NCBI RefSeq assembly: GCF_905171765.1 | Contig: NC_053390.1 | Location: 329,876,294 to 329,940,293 of the forward strand | DNA from: Bufo bufo | Lineage: Eukaryota; Chordata; Amphibia; Anura; Bufonidae | Direction: 5' to 3' | Length of the DNA stretch: 64,000 nt | Made by a program: the position numbers and the translations under genes | The notes under the pieces: model-generated | Database searches by the model: none | Seen by the model: the letters and a program-made list of their open reading frames with translations, nothing else | Told to the model about the DNA's origin: nothing | Part shown: one piece after another, positions 1 through 10,505 of the stretch | Layout of the letters: every line of letters begins with the position of its first letter | Numbering within the stretch: the first letter of the stretch is position 1

Positions 1-762
1 AGGCAGAGGACCCAAACACACCGTGGCAGTATGCAGTGGAGATGGAGGCAGGGAGTCCCTCCGAGTCACTTGCACAAATGGCCCGATGCATGCTCACTTA
101 CTTGCGTAGTGACAGCCGAATTATCACCATTCGGCAGAGGGATGACTTCTGGATCTCTACCTTGTTGGATCCTCACTACCAGTCCAAAAGGGGGGCCTTT
201 TTTACACCCGTTGAGAGGGAGGACAAACTAACCTACTATAGAGACATCCTATGTAGTCAGTTGGCTGCTGCCTATCTGCGCCATCGTCCATCCTCTTGCA
301 GGTCTGACCGGGGGGAAAGGGCCCTCTGCGCTAACGTTCATCTGCCATGGCTGCTGTGGCAGGGTGGGGGGTAGAATCAGTTTCAGCTCCATCAGCATCA
401 ACTTGAGTCTAGAGTCACTGATGAGCAGCTTTCTTCACCCGCCTAGTGAAGAAACTACTCACCAGCAGAAGCAGCAGCTAGACCTGGAGCAGAACCTGAA
501 CCAGCAGGTGGTGGCATACTTGGACAGCACCCTGCCACCTCACATTGAAGATCCGCTGGACTACTGGGCAGCCAAACTGGATTTGTGGCGGCAACTGGCA
601 GAGTTTGCCCTGGAAAAGCTGTCCTGCCCGGCCAGTAGTGTGGCATCAGAGCGGGTGTTTAGTGCAGCGGGGGGCATAGTTACCCTAAGAAGAACTCACC
701 TGTCCACCCAAAATGTGGAGAAACTGACCTTTGTCAAGATGAATCAGGCGTGGATCAGCTAG
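1..762 (+). pseudogene. hAT transposase, C-terminal part (copy 1)
   Basis: The frame is already open at the window edge and reads to about 330, then continues after a frameshift at 364-762. The first part has the DPNTPWQYAVE and STLLDPH motifs. The second has the hAT dimerisation signature CPASSVASERVFS followed by RRTHLSTQNVE, which is the usual C-terminal RW/hATC region of BED-type hAT transposases. The same protein occurs on the minus strand at 46736-48925, so the family assignment is internally supported. Compared with that copy, the acidic-to-Ser-rich linker around 310-365 is altered and causes the frameshift. The N-terminal half, with the BED finger and the first catalytic Asp, would lie outside the window. 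It is inactive as it stands. Confidence 0.88.
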
Positions 763-921
763 GATTTCCACCCACCAATGCCTGATGCATTAGACTAGAT
801 CATCCATGGTGCCACACCAACACTTTGACAAAAGAGACTGGTTTCTTCTGGCTACCTGCCTCAGCTACTATTCTGATGCTGCCACCCGCCTGATGCCACA
901 CATCTGATTCTAAGTGCTCTT
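1..921 (+). mobile_element. hAT element copy 1, part left of BEL insertion
   Basis: This holds the transposase end and about 160 bp of 3' non-coding DNA (763-921). The 3' DNA matches the minus-strand hAT copy near 46.6-46.75 kb, including the stretches around GGTTTCTTCTGGC and TGATGCCACACATCTGATTC. The element does not end at 921. Its 3' continuation resumes at 9083, after the BEL/Pao retrotransposon. The left end lies outside the window. Confidence 0.82.
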
Positions 922-1438
922 TGTGCTGTTCCTTTCATATTGAATTTCTGCACTGTATTATTTCTTGTTTTTACCTATGTTGTTTAAATCTATTGTTCTC
1001 TGCTGCCATCTGCTGGCCGGAATTTGTATGCTGCACGCTTCGTTCGTTGTCTATAAAGTTTTATGTCTGGGCGTGGTTTTAGCAGCCTTGGGCCTGGTCA
1101 CTTCCTGTAGCCTTTTTCAGTGCTGCATTCTTTGTGACTGGAGACACACACCTCGGCTTGTGAAGGCATCAGTTTTTGACCAGCAGTTGCCTCAGCAGTT
1201 AGCCTCAGAAAAGACATCCACATCACAGCATCTACTGCATTCCTGTATTGTATCACTGTATGACACTGCTCTGGATCAAATAAACCCACGTTTGATTGCA
1301 TCCTCATGTCTACGTCTGGATCCATCTAACCTGAGCATCTGCCGGTCCGGTCTGCTCCACTGCTTGGATACGAAGGTAGGACAGTCACAAAGTCATTATC
1401 AGTTACACCTTCAATCGCCTTCATGTGGGGACAGAACA
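922..1438 (+). repeat. 5' LTR of BEL/Pao element
   Basis: Direct repeat of 8565-9082, bounded by TG and CA. A TATA-like TCTATAAAG lies near 1050 and an AATAAA signal near 1278, in the order expected for U3-R-U5. By eye the only difference from the 3' LTR is one missing C in the ATTCTTTGTG segment near 1131. Confidence 0.95.
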
Positions 1439-1873
1439 GTCAAAAACTGCCTTAAAGCCTTATACCCCAGTAAATACCCGTCTGAATGTCCAATGCCCGG
1501 CTACAGGTTCCCTCAGAGCCCAGCGCCACACTCAGGAACCTCCCCTGCAACAGGCCCACTCCCAGCAAATCTGCCCGGCAACAGTGCATGTCCCATAAGC
1601 CTAAGGGGAAGCACGGCGTGTCCGCAGTAGATATACTCTCGCCTGGAAGTCCTCCACTACTCGCCAAGCCACTTTCTACATCCTATATTAACCCTTGCTT
1701 GCATGATATAAGAACTGTTCATGCACGCGGGGCCTCCCTTGAACCAAAACCCCGCAATTCACTAAAAGGACTTTAGGAAACTCATCGGGGTGCCTCATCC
1801 GAGCCGCACTGCAATTTTCAGCCCCCAATTCAAAAGTTCGATTTCTTAAAGAGACAGCGCACCTTAAATCAAA
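1439..1873 (+). other. BEL/Pao leader between 5' LTR and gag-pol
   Basis: This is 435 bp of untranslated leader. A canonical TGG-starting primer binding site is not obvious immediately after the LTR (sequence begins GTCAAAAACTGCC), so the priming tRNA cannot be named. Packaging signals are presumably here, but I see no specific structure. Confidence 0.6.
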
Positions 1874-4800
1874 ATGTCCGAAAAGGACCTTGTACAGTTC
1901 CCCAGCGATGAAACAAAGCAAATGCAACCTGATACTGATCATTATGAAGAGCTGGAGGTAGAAACCACACTTCCAGCAGACCAAGTCACGCGACCAAGGC
2001 GCTCTCTCAAACCAACTATAAAGATCACAGAAAACTATCACACCAGGAAAGATGAGCTATGTGACGACCTGGAAGATCTATGGGAGCGAGTTTCCTCCCT
2101 CATATCAGGACTCAAGTCCTCCTCAGGCGATGCCACCAGCTTACAAGTTACCGTCGTGCGGCTGAACGCAGCCCATGAAAGATACAAGAGACTGTCCACA
2201 AGGTATATAACCTTTCTAAAAGACTCTAATATTGAAGAAGCCCCATCAGAATTGTGCAAGGCAGAATCAATAGACAGACAAAGAGACGCCATGGTGCTGG
2301 ATGCTAAAGATAAAGTGGAACTCCGTATCTCTCATTTGCAAGAAACTAGATCACACAGATCGCATTCATCCAAACATTCCTCGCGGTCCTACAGATCATC
2401 ATGCTCTAGAAGCTCCGCCCTGAGCGACAGATTACTAGAGGCCCGCATAAATGCAGAGCAATCCAAAGTGAGGCGTTCCTTCACCGAAAAAGAAGTCCTT
2501 GCGAGGGCAGAGGCACAGACGGCGGCCAAGAGGGCTGAAGCGGAGGTAGAAGCCAAGAGGACAGAAGCAGAGGCGGCGGCCAAGAGGGCTGAAGCGGAGG
2601 CAGAAGCCAAGAGGGCTGAAGCAGAAGCCAAGAGGGCAGAAGCGGAGGCGGCGGCCAAGAGGGCTGAGGCGGCGGCCAAGAGGGCTGAAGCAGAGGCAGA
2701 AGCCAAGAGGGCTGAAGCAGAGGCAGAAGCCAAGAGGGCTGAAGCAGAGGCAGAAGCCAAGAGGGCAGAAGCAGAGGCTCGAATAAAGATCCTTGAATCA
2801 GAGAGGGAAGAGGAAATCGCATTAGCAAAAGTAAGACTACTTGAGCAAGCATTGAGCCAAGGCCTTGATTCAGTCTGCTTACCACCAGAGGAGATAGACG
2901 ATCCAGTTGATCGCACCAGCGACTACGTACTGAAACAGTTATCTGCAACACCCCCAGTGTGCAGCACTGTCCAAGCCAACAACACTGAAACCTCCAAGTC
3001 AGCTCTACCTGCAGTGCCAGTGACACCCACAGCACCCGAGCAATCCAATAACAGTCGCCCAGACGCGCTCTCTCAAGGGCAGTTATTACAGCAAGATGGC
3101 TACCAGGTGTTTCCTGGCCTACGTCCACAGCTCAAGCAGCAGTCATCAGAATCGACAGAGGCTAGACCACAGCTCAACCCTGCAGCAACATCATTCTACC
3201 CGGAAGCATCTCACCCTTTCACGCCACGCAGCCTATACGCCCCAGGGGCATCACAAGTTGTCATGGCAACAAGCAGTGAGAAATCAGATATGTCTGAGTT
3301 TGCCAGGTTTATGGTGAGCAGAGAGCTAATTAACACCAGTCTCTCAAAATTTGATGACCATGCGGAGAGCTACAGAGCCTGGAAGGCAACCTTCAAAGCC
3401 GCCATCGCCAACCTCAACCTAACTGCAGAGCAGGAGCTCGACCTCTTGATCAACTGGCTGGGCCCAGGCTCCACAAATCGCATCAAGAGCCTTAGAACTG
3501 TCTATGTAGGACAAGCAGAAGCAGGTCTCGCTGCAGCCTGGCAGAGACTCGAACGCACCTTTGGCAGTGCAGAAGCAATAGAGAAGGCACTATTCAGGAG
3601 ACTGCAGAACGTCCCCAAGATCAGTCTCAAGGATGTCCATAAGCTTCAGGATTTAAGTGATTTGCTCATGGAACTGGAGCTTGCCAAAAGAGACCCTCGT
3701 CTGTCCGGGCTGTGCTACCTCGATACAGCCCATGGGGTGAACCCAATTGTCGTGAAGTTACCATACAGCCTGCAAGAGAAGTGGGCGGCATCAGTCTCAA
3801 GGTACAAAAGAGTGCATGACGTCACTTTTCCCCCATTTATTCATTTCTGTAGGTTCATCGATGAACAGTCCCAGATGAGGAATGACCCCAGCCTCGACTT
3901 CCTGGAGTTCAATACTACAGCCTCAGTGACACCATCATCAAGGTATGAAAGTATTGTACATAAACACAGAGACTTTAAGAGCAGCGTGAATGTTAGAAAG
4001 ACTAACCTACCATCATCTGCAGTACCCACTGGTAAACAGTACACTACCTCATCAGGAGACAAGGCCTTCAATCGTGAATGTCCCATTCATAAAAAACCAC
4101 ACTCACTGAACAAATGCAGAGGATTTAGATCCAAAACCATACAGGAGCGCAAGAAAGTCCTCACCGAGCTTGGGGTATGCTTTAGGTGCTGCGCTTCATT
4201 GGAGCACATGGCTAAGGACTGTAAATCCATTATTAAGTGTGAGGAGTGTCATAGTGAAAGACATGCCTCAGCTATGCACCCAACTCCACTCACAAGGGAT
4301 TCACCTGCTGCCGTCACCACCAGTCCTGCTCCAAGTCATGGCGGGGAGCCCCAGAACCACGCTAACACAGCCACTGCTGTTTCCTGCTCATGCTTGGACG
4401 TATGTGGGGAGGGCCAGAGTGAGAAATGTTGTGCCCGCATATGCCTAATCAAGGTCTACCCGGAGGGGCTACCAGAAAAGGCAGTAAAAATGTATGCCAT
4501 CATTGACGACCAAAGCAACCGCTCCCTAGCAGGACCTAAATTCTTTGAAGCCTTTGGAATAAAGGGACCGTCAGAACCCTACATCTTAAACACCTGCTCG
4601 GGTCGCATAGAGACTAGCGGCAGGAGGGCACAAGGATTCATCGCTTGTTCCGTCAGTGGAAATACGGAAATACCTCTACCGACGCTGATCGAATGCGATC
4701 AAATACCCAACCATAGGGATGAAATTCCTACCCCGGAAGCTGCATTTCACCATCCACACCTAAGGCACCTAGCCAACGTTATCCCACCTATGGACAACAA

Positions 4801-7800
4801 CGCCGAGATTCTACTCCTGCTTGGCAGAGACAATCTAAGGGTACACAAGGTGCGTCAACAGTGTAATGGTCCCGACTATGCACCATACGCCCAGAGACTG
4901 GACTTGGGATGGGTAGTCATAGGAAATGTATGCTTGGATCAACCAAAAATCCGCTCATTCAAAACGTACGTGCGTGGAGATGGACGCACAACTTGCATTA
5001 AGCCTTGCCCTCATCACTATGAGGTGAAAGAGAAGCCTCCAGACCTCATACAACCACCTGACGACATTCCCTACTTTGCTGACAACTTGGGAAGATTAGT
5101 CTTTCATACCAGCAAGGACGATGATAAAGTAGCTTTGTCAGTAGAGGACAGAGAATTTATCAAGATAATGGACAATGAGTTCCTTAAAGACGAAACCAAT
5201 CACTGGGTTTCTCCATTACCCTTCCGAGCTACCAGGGTGAGACTCCCGAACAATAGGGAACAAGCTCTGTCTAGATTTAACTCTCTTCAGCGTACCATGA
5301 ACAGTAAGCCTGAGATGAGAGAACACATCGTTGCCTTTATCGACAAAATATTCCGCAACAACCATGCAGAACCAGCTCCATCCTTAGGGAAGAACGACGA
5401 GTGCTGGTACTTGCCTTCATTTGGAGTGTATCACCCACGGAAACCTAATCAAATTAGGGTTGTTTTCGACTCAAGTGCCAAACATCAAGGTGTATCTCTT
5501 AATGATGTCCTTCTCACAGGTCCTAATCTGACGAATAACCTAGTTGGAGTGCTGATGAGGTTCAGAAAAGAGCTCGTTGCCATCACCGCCGACATTGAAC
5601 AGATGTTCCACTGTTTCGTAGTCAGAGAGGACCACCGGAATTTCCTCAGGTTTCTGTGGTACAAGAATAATGACACCAACGCAGAGATGGCAGAATATCG
5701 TATGAGGGTACACGTATTTGGAAACAGCCCTTCACCTGCCGTGGCAACTTACGGCCTTCGGCGCACTGCATTAGAGGGAGAATTCGAGTACGGTAAAGAC
5801 GCCAGAGACTTTGTAGAAAAGGACTTCTACGTAGACGATGGACTCAAATCACTACCCACTGAAGAAGCGGCTATCGATCTGCTCAAAAGGACTCAAAGTA
5901 TGTTGTACCAAGCTAAACTTAGACTACACAAAATTGCTTCAAACAGCCTGGCCGTTATGAGGGCCTTCGAATCAGGCGATCATGCACCAGGATTCAAGGA
6001 CATTAACTTGGGACTGGACAGTCCACCTGTGCAGAGGAGCTTGGGCCTCAGATGGGATCTCTCGGCTGACTCCTTCGGTTTTCAGATAAGTTGTGCAGAC
6101 AAGCCATTCACAAAACGAGGCGTCCTATCAGTGGTAAACAGCCTATTTGATCCGCTGGGATTTGTAGCGCCCATCACCATACAAGGTAAATCTCTACTGA
6201 GACAGTTTTCTGAAACAGTCAAGGATTGGGATACCCCACTTCCCTCCGAGAAAGAGCAAAAATGGGAAGCCTGGAAGCGATCCTTGTGTGCCTTGGATGA
6301 GATCCACATCCCGAGATGCTATATTAAAACTTCACTTTCCTCTAGCATAAAGAAAGAACTCCACGTGTTCTCGGACGCCTCCACGGAGGCCATCGCAGCG
6401 GTTGCCTATCTGAAAGTGACAGAACCTAACAACCAAAACCACGTTGGATTCGTCTTTGGTAAGGCTAAGTTAGCCCCCAAGCCCGATCATACCATTCCCA
6501 GACTGGAACTTTGTGGGACTGTGTTGGCAGTTGAGATTGCGGATTTCATACAACAAGAACTGGCTGTCGACATAGCTGAAGTCCAGTATTACACCGACAG
6601 TAAGGTCGTTTTAGGTTACATCCACAATCGGACCAAGCGATTCTATGTGTACGTTAGTAACCGCATAGAGAGAATCAGGAGGTCCTCCAAACCTGAACAA
6701 TGGCACTACGTACCATCCGAACTTAATCCAGCAGATCACGCCACTAGGCCTATGTCTATAGGTTCCTTTATTAACTCTACTTGGCTTACAGGTCCAGAGT
6801 TTCTGCTTGAAGAGGCGGACGAATGTGTACAGGAAGTTTTCAGCATCCAGGATCCGGATAATGATCCAGAAATCCGCGCTGAAGTTAGTGCATTAGTCAC
6901 TGGAACAAAGCAAACCGCCAGCTTCGGTTGTCAGCGCTTTGAACGTTTCTCCAGCTGGATGAGACTCGTCAGAACTATTGCAAGGTTAGTGCACATTGCA
7001 AGATGTTATCATAATACTCACCAAGATAAAGATTGTCATGGTTGGCATGCCTGTCATAAACCCTTCTCTGCTGAGGACATCTCTCATAGTGAGTACCTCA
7101 TATTACGTCACGTCCAGCAGGAAAATTTCAACATAGAATGGAAGTGCTTGTACAACAAACAGCAGATTCCTTTAAAAAGCCCTCTTGCCAACTTAAATCC
7201 AGTTATCGACAGTTTTGGCTTGCTAAGAGTTGGTGGTCGTTTGAATCAAGCCCACCTGGGAATTGCAGCACAAAATCCTCTCATCATTCCCAGCAAACAT
7301 CATATCACCGTCTTGCTAATCCGACACTACCACGAAAGGGCCGAACACCAAGGCAGGCAAATTACTGAGGGCAAAATACGGTCTGCTGGCCTTTGGATTA
7401 TAGGTATGAAAAAACGCGTGGCCCAAGTATTGCATGAATGTGTGCACTGTCGTAAAGCAAGAGGAAAACAACTACATCAACAAATGGCCGACTTGCCTGC
7501 GGACAGACTATGTACAGAGCCGCCTTTCACCTATGTTGGCCTAGATGTCTTTGGGCCATGGATGGTATCCGCACGCAGGACTCGCGGCGGTCACGCAAAC
7601 AGTAAGCGTTGGGCTGTACTATTTACTTGCATGAGTGTGCGAGCAGTTCACATAGAGGTGATAGAATCTATGGACACATCCAGCCTTATCAATGCCTTAA
7701 GACGGTTCTTCGCAATCAGAGGACCAGTAAAACAATTGAGGTCTGACCAGGGAAGCAACTTCATCGGAGCTTGTAGAGAACTTAACATCGACACCAAGTC

Positions 7801-8455
7801 CATTCAAGATCAGTTGGCGGAAAAAGGTTGCACCTGGATTTTCAATCCTCCTCATAGTTCCCACATGGGGGGCTCCTGGGAGAGAATGATCGGCGTCTCG
7901 CGCAACATCTTAAATTCTATGCTGATGGATGTAAACTCGTCAAGACTCACACATGAGACTCTAGTCACCCTTCTTGCCGAAGTTTCGGCTATTATCAACT
8001 CAAGACCCCTTGTGCCAGTGTCTATGGATCCTGAAACACCTGCCATACTGACTCCGGCTATTCTACTTACCCAAAAGACTGAGAGTACGCTAACACCTAG
8101 TGGAGAATTTACTCATGCTAACATCTACCAAAAACACTGGAAACGTGTACAATATCTAGCAGATTACTTCTGGAACAGGTGGCGAAAGGAGTACCTCAGT
8201 ATTCTTCAAGGAAGAAGAAAATGGCAACACAACAAACCAAACTTGAAGGAAGGGGACCTTGTATTGATGAAAGAGCAACAAACCGAAAGGATTGACTGGC
8301 CTATCGGACTAATTTCAAAGGTTTTCCCTAGCAAGGATGGCAAGGTCCGGAAGGTGGAGTTGAAGATCTTCAGGAAAGGCGAGCTTAAAACGTTCTCAAG
8401 ACCAATCAACGAACTCATTTTAATATTACCCGTCGAGAACGTCCCTGCAGGGTGA
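1874..8455 (+). CDS. BEL/Pao gag-pol polyprotein, 2193 aa, intact
   Basis: This single open frame encodes the whole retrotransposition machinery. The start is ATG at 1874, with A at -3 after the leader. Order of domains: charged N-terminus; a coiled-coil tract of AEAEAKR repeats (about aa 213-306) encoded by a 27-bp minisatellite; the Pao-type gag region (FDDHAESYRAWK, about aa 487); Cys/His zinc-binding motifs (about aa 736-800); aspartic protease with AIIDDQSNRS (about aa 875); reverse transcriptase with ADIEQMFH and FYVDDG (about aa 1240 and 1320); RNase H with HVFSDAS and YYTDSK (about aa 1497-1578); integrase with an HHCC finger (about aa 1818-1860) and core residues in LDVFGPW, RSDQGSNF and GGSWERM. 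All catalytic motifs are present and there is no internal stop. The RT-before-integrase order and the DDQSN protease separate it from the Gypsy elements further along. Expression is presumably from the 5' LTR. Confidence 0.96.
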   Translation: MSEKDLVQFPSDETKQMQPDTDHYEELEVETTLPADQVTRPRRSLKPTIKITENYHTRKDELCDDLEDLWERVSSLISGLKSSSGDATSLQVTVVRLNAAHERYKRLSTRYITFLKDSNIEEAPSELCKAESIDRQRDAMVLDAKDKVELRISHLQETRSHRSHSSKHSSRSYRSSCSRSSALSDRLLEARINAEQSKVRRSFTEKEVLARAEAQTAAKRAEAEVEAKRTEAEAAAKRAEAEAEAKRAEAEAKRAEAEAAAKRAEAAAKRAEAEAEAKRAEAEAEAKRAEAEAEAKRAEAEARIKILESEREEEIALAKVRLLEQALSQGLDSVCLPPEEIDDPVDRTSDYVLKQLSATPPVCSTVQANNTETSKSALPAVPVTPTAPEQSNNSRPDALSQGQLLQQDGYQVFPGLRPQLKQQSSESTEARPQLNPAATSFYPEASHPFTPRSLYAPGASQVVMATSSEKSDMSEFARFMVSRELINTSLSKFDDHAESYRAWKATFKAAIANLNLTAEQELDLLINWLGPGSTNRIKSLRTVYVGQAEAGLAAAWQRLERTFGSAEAIEKALFRRLQNVPKISLKDVHKLQDLSDLLMELELAKRDPRLSGLCYLDTAHGVNPIVVKLPYSLQEKWAASVSRYKRVHDVTFPPFIHFCRFIDEQSQMRNDPSLDFLEFNTTASVTPSSRYESIVHKHRDFKSSVNVRKTNLPSSAVPTGKQYTTSSGDKAFNRECPIHKKPHSLNKCRGFRSKTIQERKKVLTELGVCFRCCASLEHMAKDCKSIIKCEECHSERHASAMHPTPLTRDSPAAVTTSPAPSHGGEPQNHANTATAVSCSCLDVCGEGQSEKCCARICLIKVYPEGLPEKAVKMYAIIDDQSNRSLAGPKFFEAFGIKGPSEPYILNTCSGRIETSGRRAQGFIACSVSGNTEIPLPTLIECDQIPNHRDEIPTPEAAFHHPHLRHLANVIPPMDNNAEILLLLGRDNLRVHKVRQQCNGPDYAPYAQRLDLGWVVIGNVCLDQPKIRSFKTYVRGDGRTTCIKPCPHHYEVKEKPPDLIQPPDDIPYFADNLGRLVFHTSKDDDKVALSVEDREFIKIMDNEFLKDETNHWVSPLPFRATRVRLPNNREQALSRFNSLQRTMNSKPEMREHIVAFIDKIFRNNHAEPAPSLGKNDECWYLPSFGVYHPRKPNQIRVVFDSSAKHQGVSLNDVLLTGPNLTNNLVGVLMRFRKELVAITADIEQMFHCFVVREDHRNFLRFLWYKNNDTNAEMAEYRMRVHVFGNSPSPAVATYGLRRTALEGEFEYGKDARDFVEKDFYVDDGLKSLPTEEAAIDLLKRTQSMLYQAKLRLHKIASNSLAVMRAFESGDHAPGFKDINLGLDSPPVQRSLGLRWDLSADSFGFQISCADKPFTKRGVLSVVNSLFDPLGFVAPITIQGKSLLRQFSETVKDWDTPLPSEKEQKWEAWKRSLCALDEIHIPRCYIKTSLSSSIKKELHVFSDASTEAIAAVAYLKVTEPNNQNHVGFVFGKAKLAPKPDHTIPRLELCGTVLAVEIADFIQQELAVDIAEVQYYTDSKVVLGYIHNRTKRFYVYVSNRIERIRRSSKPEQWHYVPSELNPADHATRPMSIGSFINSTWLTGPEFLLEEADECVQEVFSIQDPDNDPEIRAEVSALVTGTKQTASFGCQRFERFSSWMRLVRTIARLVHIARCYHNTHQDKDCHGWHACHKPFSAEDISHSEYLILRHVQQENFNIEWKCLYNKQQIPLKSPLANLNPVIDSFGLLRVGGRLNQAHLGIAAQNPLIIPSKHHITVLLIRHYHERAEHQGRQITEGKIRSAGLWIIGMKKRVAQVLHECVHCRKARGKQLHQQMADLPADRLCTEPPFTYVGLDVFGPWMVSARRTRGGHANSKRWAVLFTCMSVRAVHIEVIESMDTSSLINALRRFFAIRGPVKQLRSDQGSNFIGACRELNIDTKSIQDQLAEKGCTWIFNPPHSSHMGGSWERMIGVSRNILNSMLMDVNSSRLTHETLVTLLAEVSAIINSRPLVPVSMDPETPAILTPAILLTQKTESTLTPSGEFTHANIYQKHWKRVQYLADYFWNRWRKEYLSILQGRRKWQHNKPNLKEGDLVLMKEQQTERIDWPIGLISKVFPSKDGKVRKVELKIFRKGELKTFSRPINELILILPVENVPAG

Positions 8456-8555
8456 ACAGGACTAATCTGTGTTTGCATTCTAACATGTTTTTCTTTTACA
8501 GGTTGTTTATATTTTATGGACATTCGTCATAGTGAAATCCCCTAAGTGAATTTCA

Positions 8556-8564
8556 GACGGGGAG
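8556..8564 (+). other. Polypurine tract of BEL/Pao element
   Basis: A short purine-rich run (GACGGGGAG) directly abuts the TG of the 3' LTR, which is the position where plus-strand DNA synthesis is primed. It is interrupted by one C. Confidence 0.75.
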
Positions 8565-9082
8565 TGTGCTGTTCCTTTCATATTGAATTTCTGCACTGTA
8601 TTATTTCTTGTTTTTACCTATGTTGTTTAAATCTATTGTTCTCTGCTGCCATCTGCTGGCCGGAATTTGTATGCTGCACGCTTCGTTCGTTGTCTATAAA
8701 GTTTTATGTCTGGGCGTGGTTTTAGCAGCCTTGGGCCTGGTCACTTCCTGTAGCCTTTTTCAGTGCTGCATTCCTTTGTGACTGGAGACACACACCTCGG
8801 CTTGTGAAGGCATCAGTTTTTGACCAGCAGTTGCCTCAGCAGTTAGCCTCAGAAAAGACATCCACATCACAGCATCTACTGCATTCCTGTATTGTATCAC
8901 TGTATGACACTGCTCTGGATCAAATAAACCCACGTTTGATTGCATCCTCATGTCTACGTCTGGATCCATCTAACCTGAGCATCTGCCGGTCCGGTCTGCT
9001 CCACTGCTTGGATACGAAGGTAGGACAGTCACAAAGTCATTATCAGTTACACCTTCAATCGCCTTCATGTGGGGACAGAACA
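8565..9082 (+). repeat. 3' LTR of BEL/Pao element
   Basis: Direct copy of 922-1438 with one extra C (ATTCCTTTGTG near 8772). It begins TGTGCTG, ends AACA, and is followed by the target duplication CTCTT. Confidence 0.95.
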
Positions 9083-9480
9083 CTCTTTCTTTCACCCACC
9101 ATCTTCAGCTGGTACTGGTATTGCCACCCACCTACCCACTCAGTCAACTGGTCACTCTGTGGTCTTCTGATGCTGCTGCTACTTCACCACTCAGATCTCC
9201 TGATGCTGCTGCTGCCACCTCCACACTGTCATTGTACCTCTCTGTAGCCTGCTTGTGATGCTGCTGCTGTCAGCACCTCCACTCTCTGTCATTGTGCCAC
9301 TCTGTGGCCTCCTGATGCTGTTGCTGCCACCTCCACACTGTTATTGGGCCACACTGTGGTCTCCTCATGCTGCTTCCACCTAACTAGTATGTCATAGGGC
9401 CACTCTGTGGACTTCTCATGCTGTTCCCACCCTCCCTACTTCATGACTGGGCCACTATTTTGCCTTTCAGCCTGACTGAC
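9083..9480 (+). mobile_element. hAT element copy 1, part right of BEL insertion
   Basis: This resumes the 3' non-coding end of the hAT copy interrupted at 921. It holds 5-6 degenerate repeats of a ~55-60-bp unit with CCACTCTGTGG, CTGATGCTGCTG and CACCTCCAC, the reverse complement of the arrays at 45.1-45.6 and 46.4-46.5 kb. I cannot fix the outer terminus because no convincing terminal inverted repeat is visible near 9480. Confidence 0.7.
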
Positions 9481-9985
9481 ATCATAATTTATTTGTCCCT
9501 TCTTCTGATCTGTCAGAAGGAAGGAAAAATGAGACGCACAACGGATCCTATCTATGTAACAGCTGTAAGGCCTGCATGACATGGTCCCATTTTGCATCAG
9601 AATTGGCTTATGATTTGGTAGCCAAAAGCAGGAGTGGGTACGAAACACAAAAGACATGCAAATATTCCATTCACATGTAATCTCTGTTTTGGATCCACTC
9701 CTGTTTTTTTGGGCTTTAGCAATACTGATGGATTACTGACCAAATGCTGACCGAGTGAGGGCGGTTGCTCCACACACAGGATCCGTTTTTTTGGGGTTAT
9801 TGTTCTGACGGATCAGAGGAAGGGCAAAATAATGAGTGACATCAACGCAAACTTACTGCTGACAAACACTCCACTTTGTCGGGGGGCTCTACTTGTATAA
9901 TCATTTAATAGAACAGGTTTTGTAGAAATATATATGGAATCAGCTGCCGATGGTGTAAGGGTACTTTCACACTAGCGTTGTTAGA
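9481..9985. other. Non-coding, unassigned
   Basis: No reading frame of note, tandem repeat or terminal inverted repeat is recognised. Stretches such as CCGTTTTTTTGGGGTTATTG look like decayed MITE sequence, but I cannot define ends. Confidence 0.5.
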
Positions 9986-10505
9986 ATCTGTCAGAAGCGG
10001 ACACCGTCTATGGAAAAATTACATTGTATGTGACAGATACATTTTTGAAGCGCACACGTTACACTGCAGATGTGGCCCTGGTAAGGTCACTGTCAGAAGC
10101 AGACACCGTCTACCGAAAAAGTACACTGGATGTCACTGATATTTTAGGGATGCGCACACTTTACACAGGAGACGGGGCTCAGCTAATCTCACTGTCTGCA
10201 GCGGACACCATCTATTGAAAAACTACTCTGGATTTCACAGATATTTTTTGGATGCTCACACTTTACACTGGAGATGTGGCGCAGCTAATCTCCCTGTCCG
10301 CAGCGGACACCGTCTATTGAAATAGTACACTGGATGTCACAGATATTTTTTGCACACACCTTACACAGGAGATGTGGCACGGATAATTTAACTGTCCGCA
10401 GCGGTCACCGTCTACGGAAAAAGTACACTGGATGTCACTGAAATTTTAGTGATGCGCACACTTTACACAGGAGATGTGGCGCGAATTATTTAACTGCCCC
10501 CAGCA
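9986..10505. repeat. Tandem array, five copies of a ~102-bp unit
   Basis: Units begin near 9986, 10091, 10193, 10295 and 10393. Each contains GCGGACACCGTCTA, then AGTACACTGGATGTCAC, then GGAGATGTGGC. Copies differ by substitutions and small indels, so the array is not recent. No coding capacity is evident. It may be an internal array of a non-autonomous DNA transposon. Confidence 0.8.

Larger units (their letters stand above)
922..9082 (+). mobile_element. BEL/Pao LTR retrotransposon, apparently complete
   Basis: The element starts TGTGCTGTTCC and ends GGACAGAACA, has two ~517-bp direct LTRs and one gag-pol frame, and is flanked on both sides by the 5-bp duplication CTCTT (917-921 and 9083-9087). 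It sits in the 3' non-coding part of a hAT element: the sequence left of 922 and right of 9082 joins into a continuous match to the other hAT copy. No env frame is seen. LTR near-identity and the undamaged frame indicate a recent insertion, and by sequence alone it could still be mobile. Confidence 0.95.

Noticed and set aside
2389..3128. Long antisense frames across BEL gag
   Set aside because: They mirror the 27-bp coding minisatellite on the plus strand; composition is pure Ala/Ser/Leu repeat and no domain is visible.
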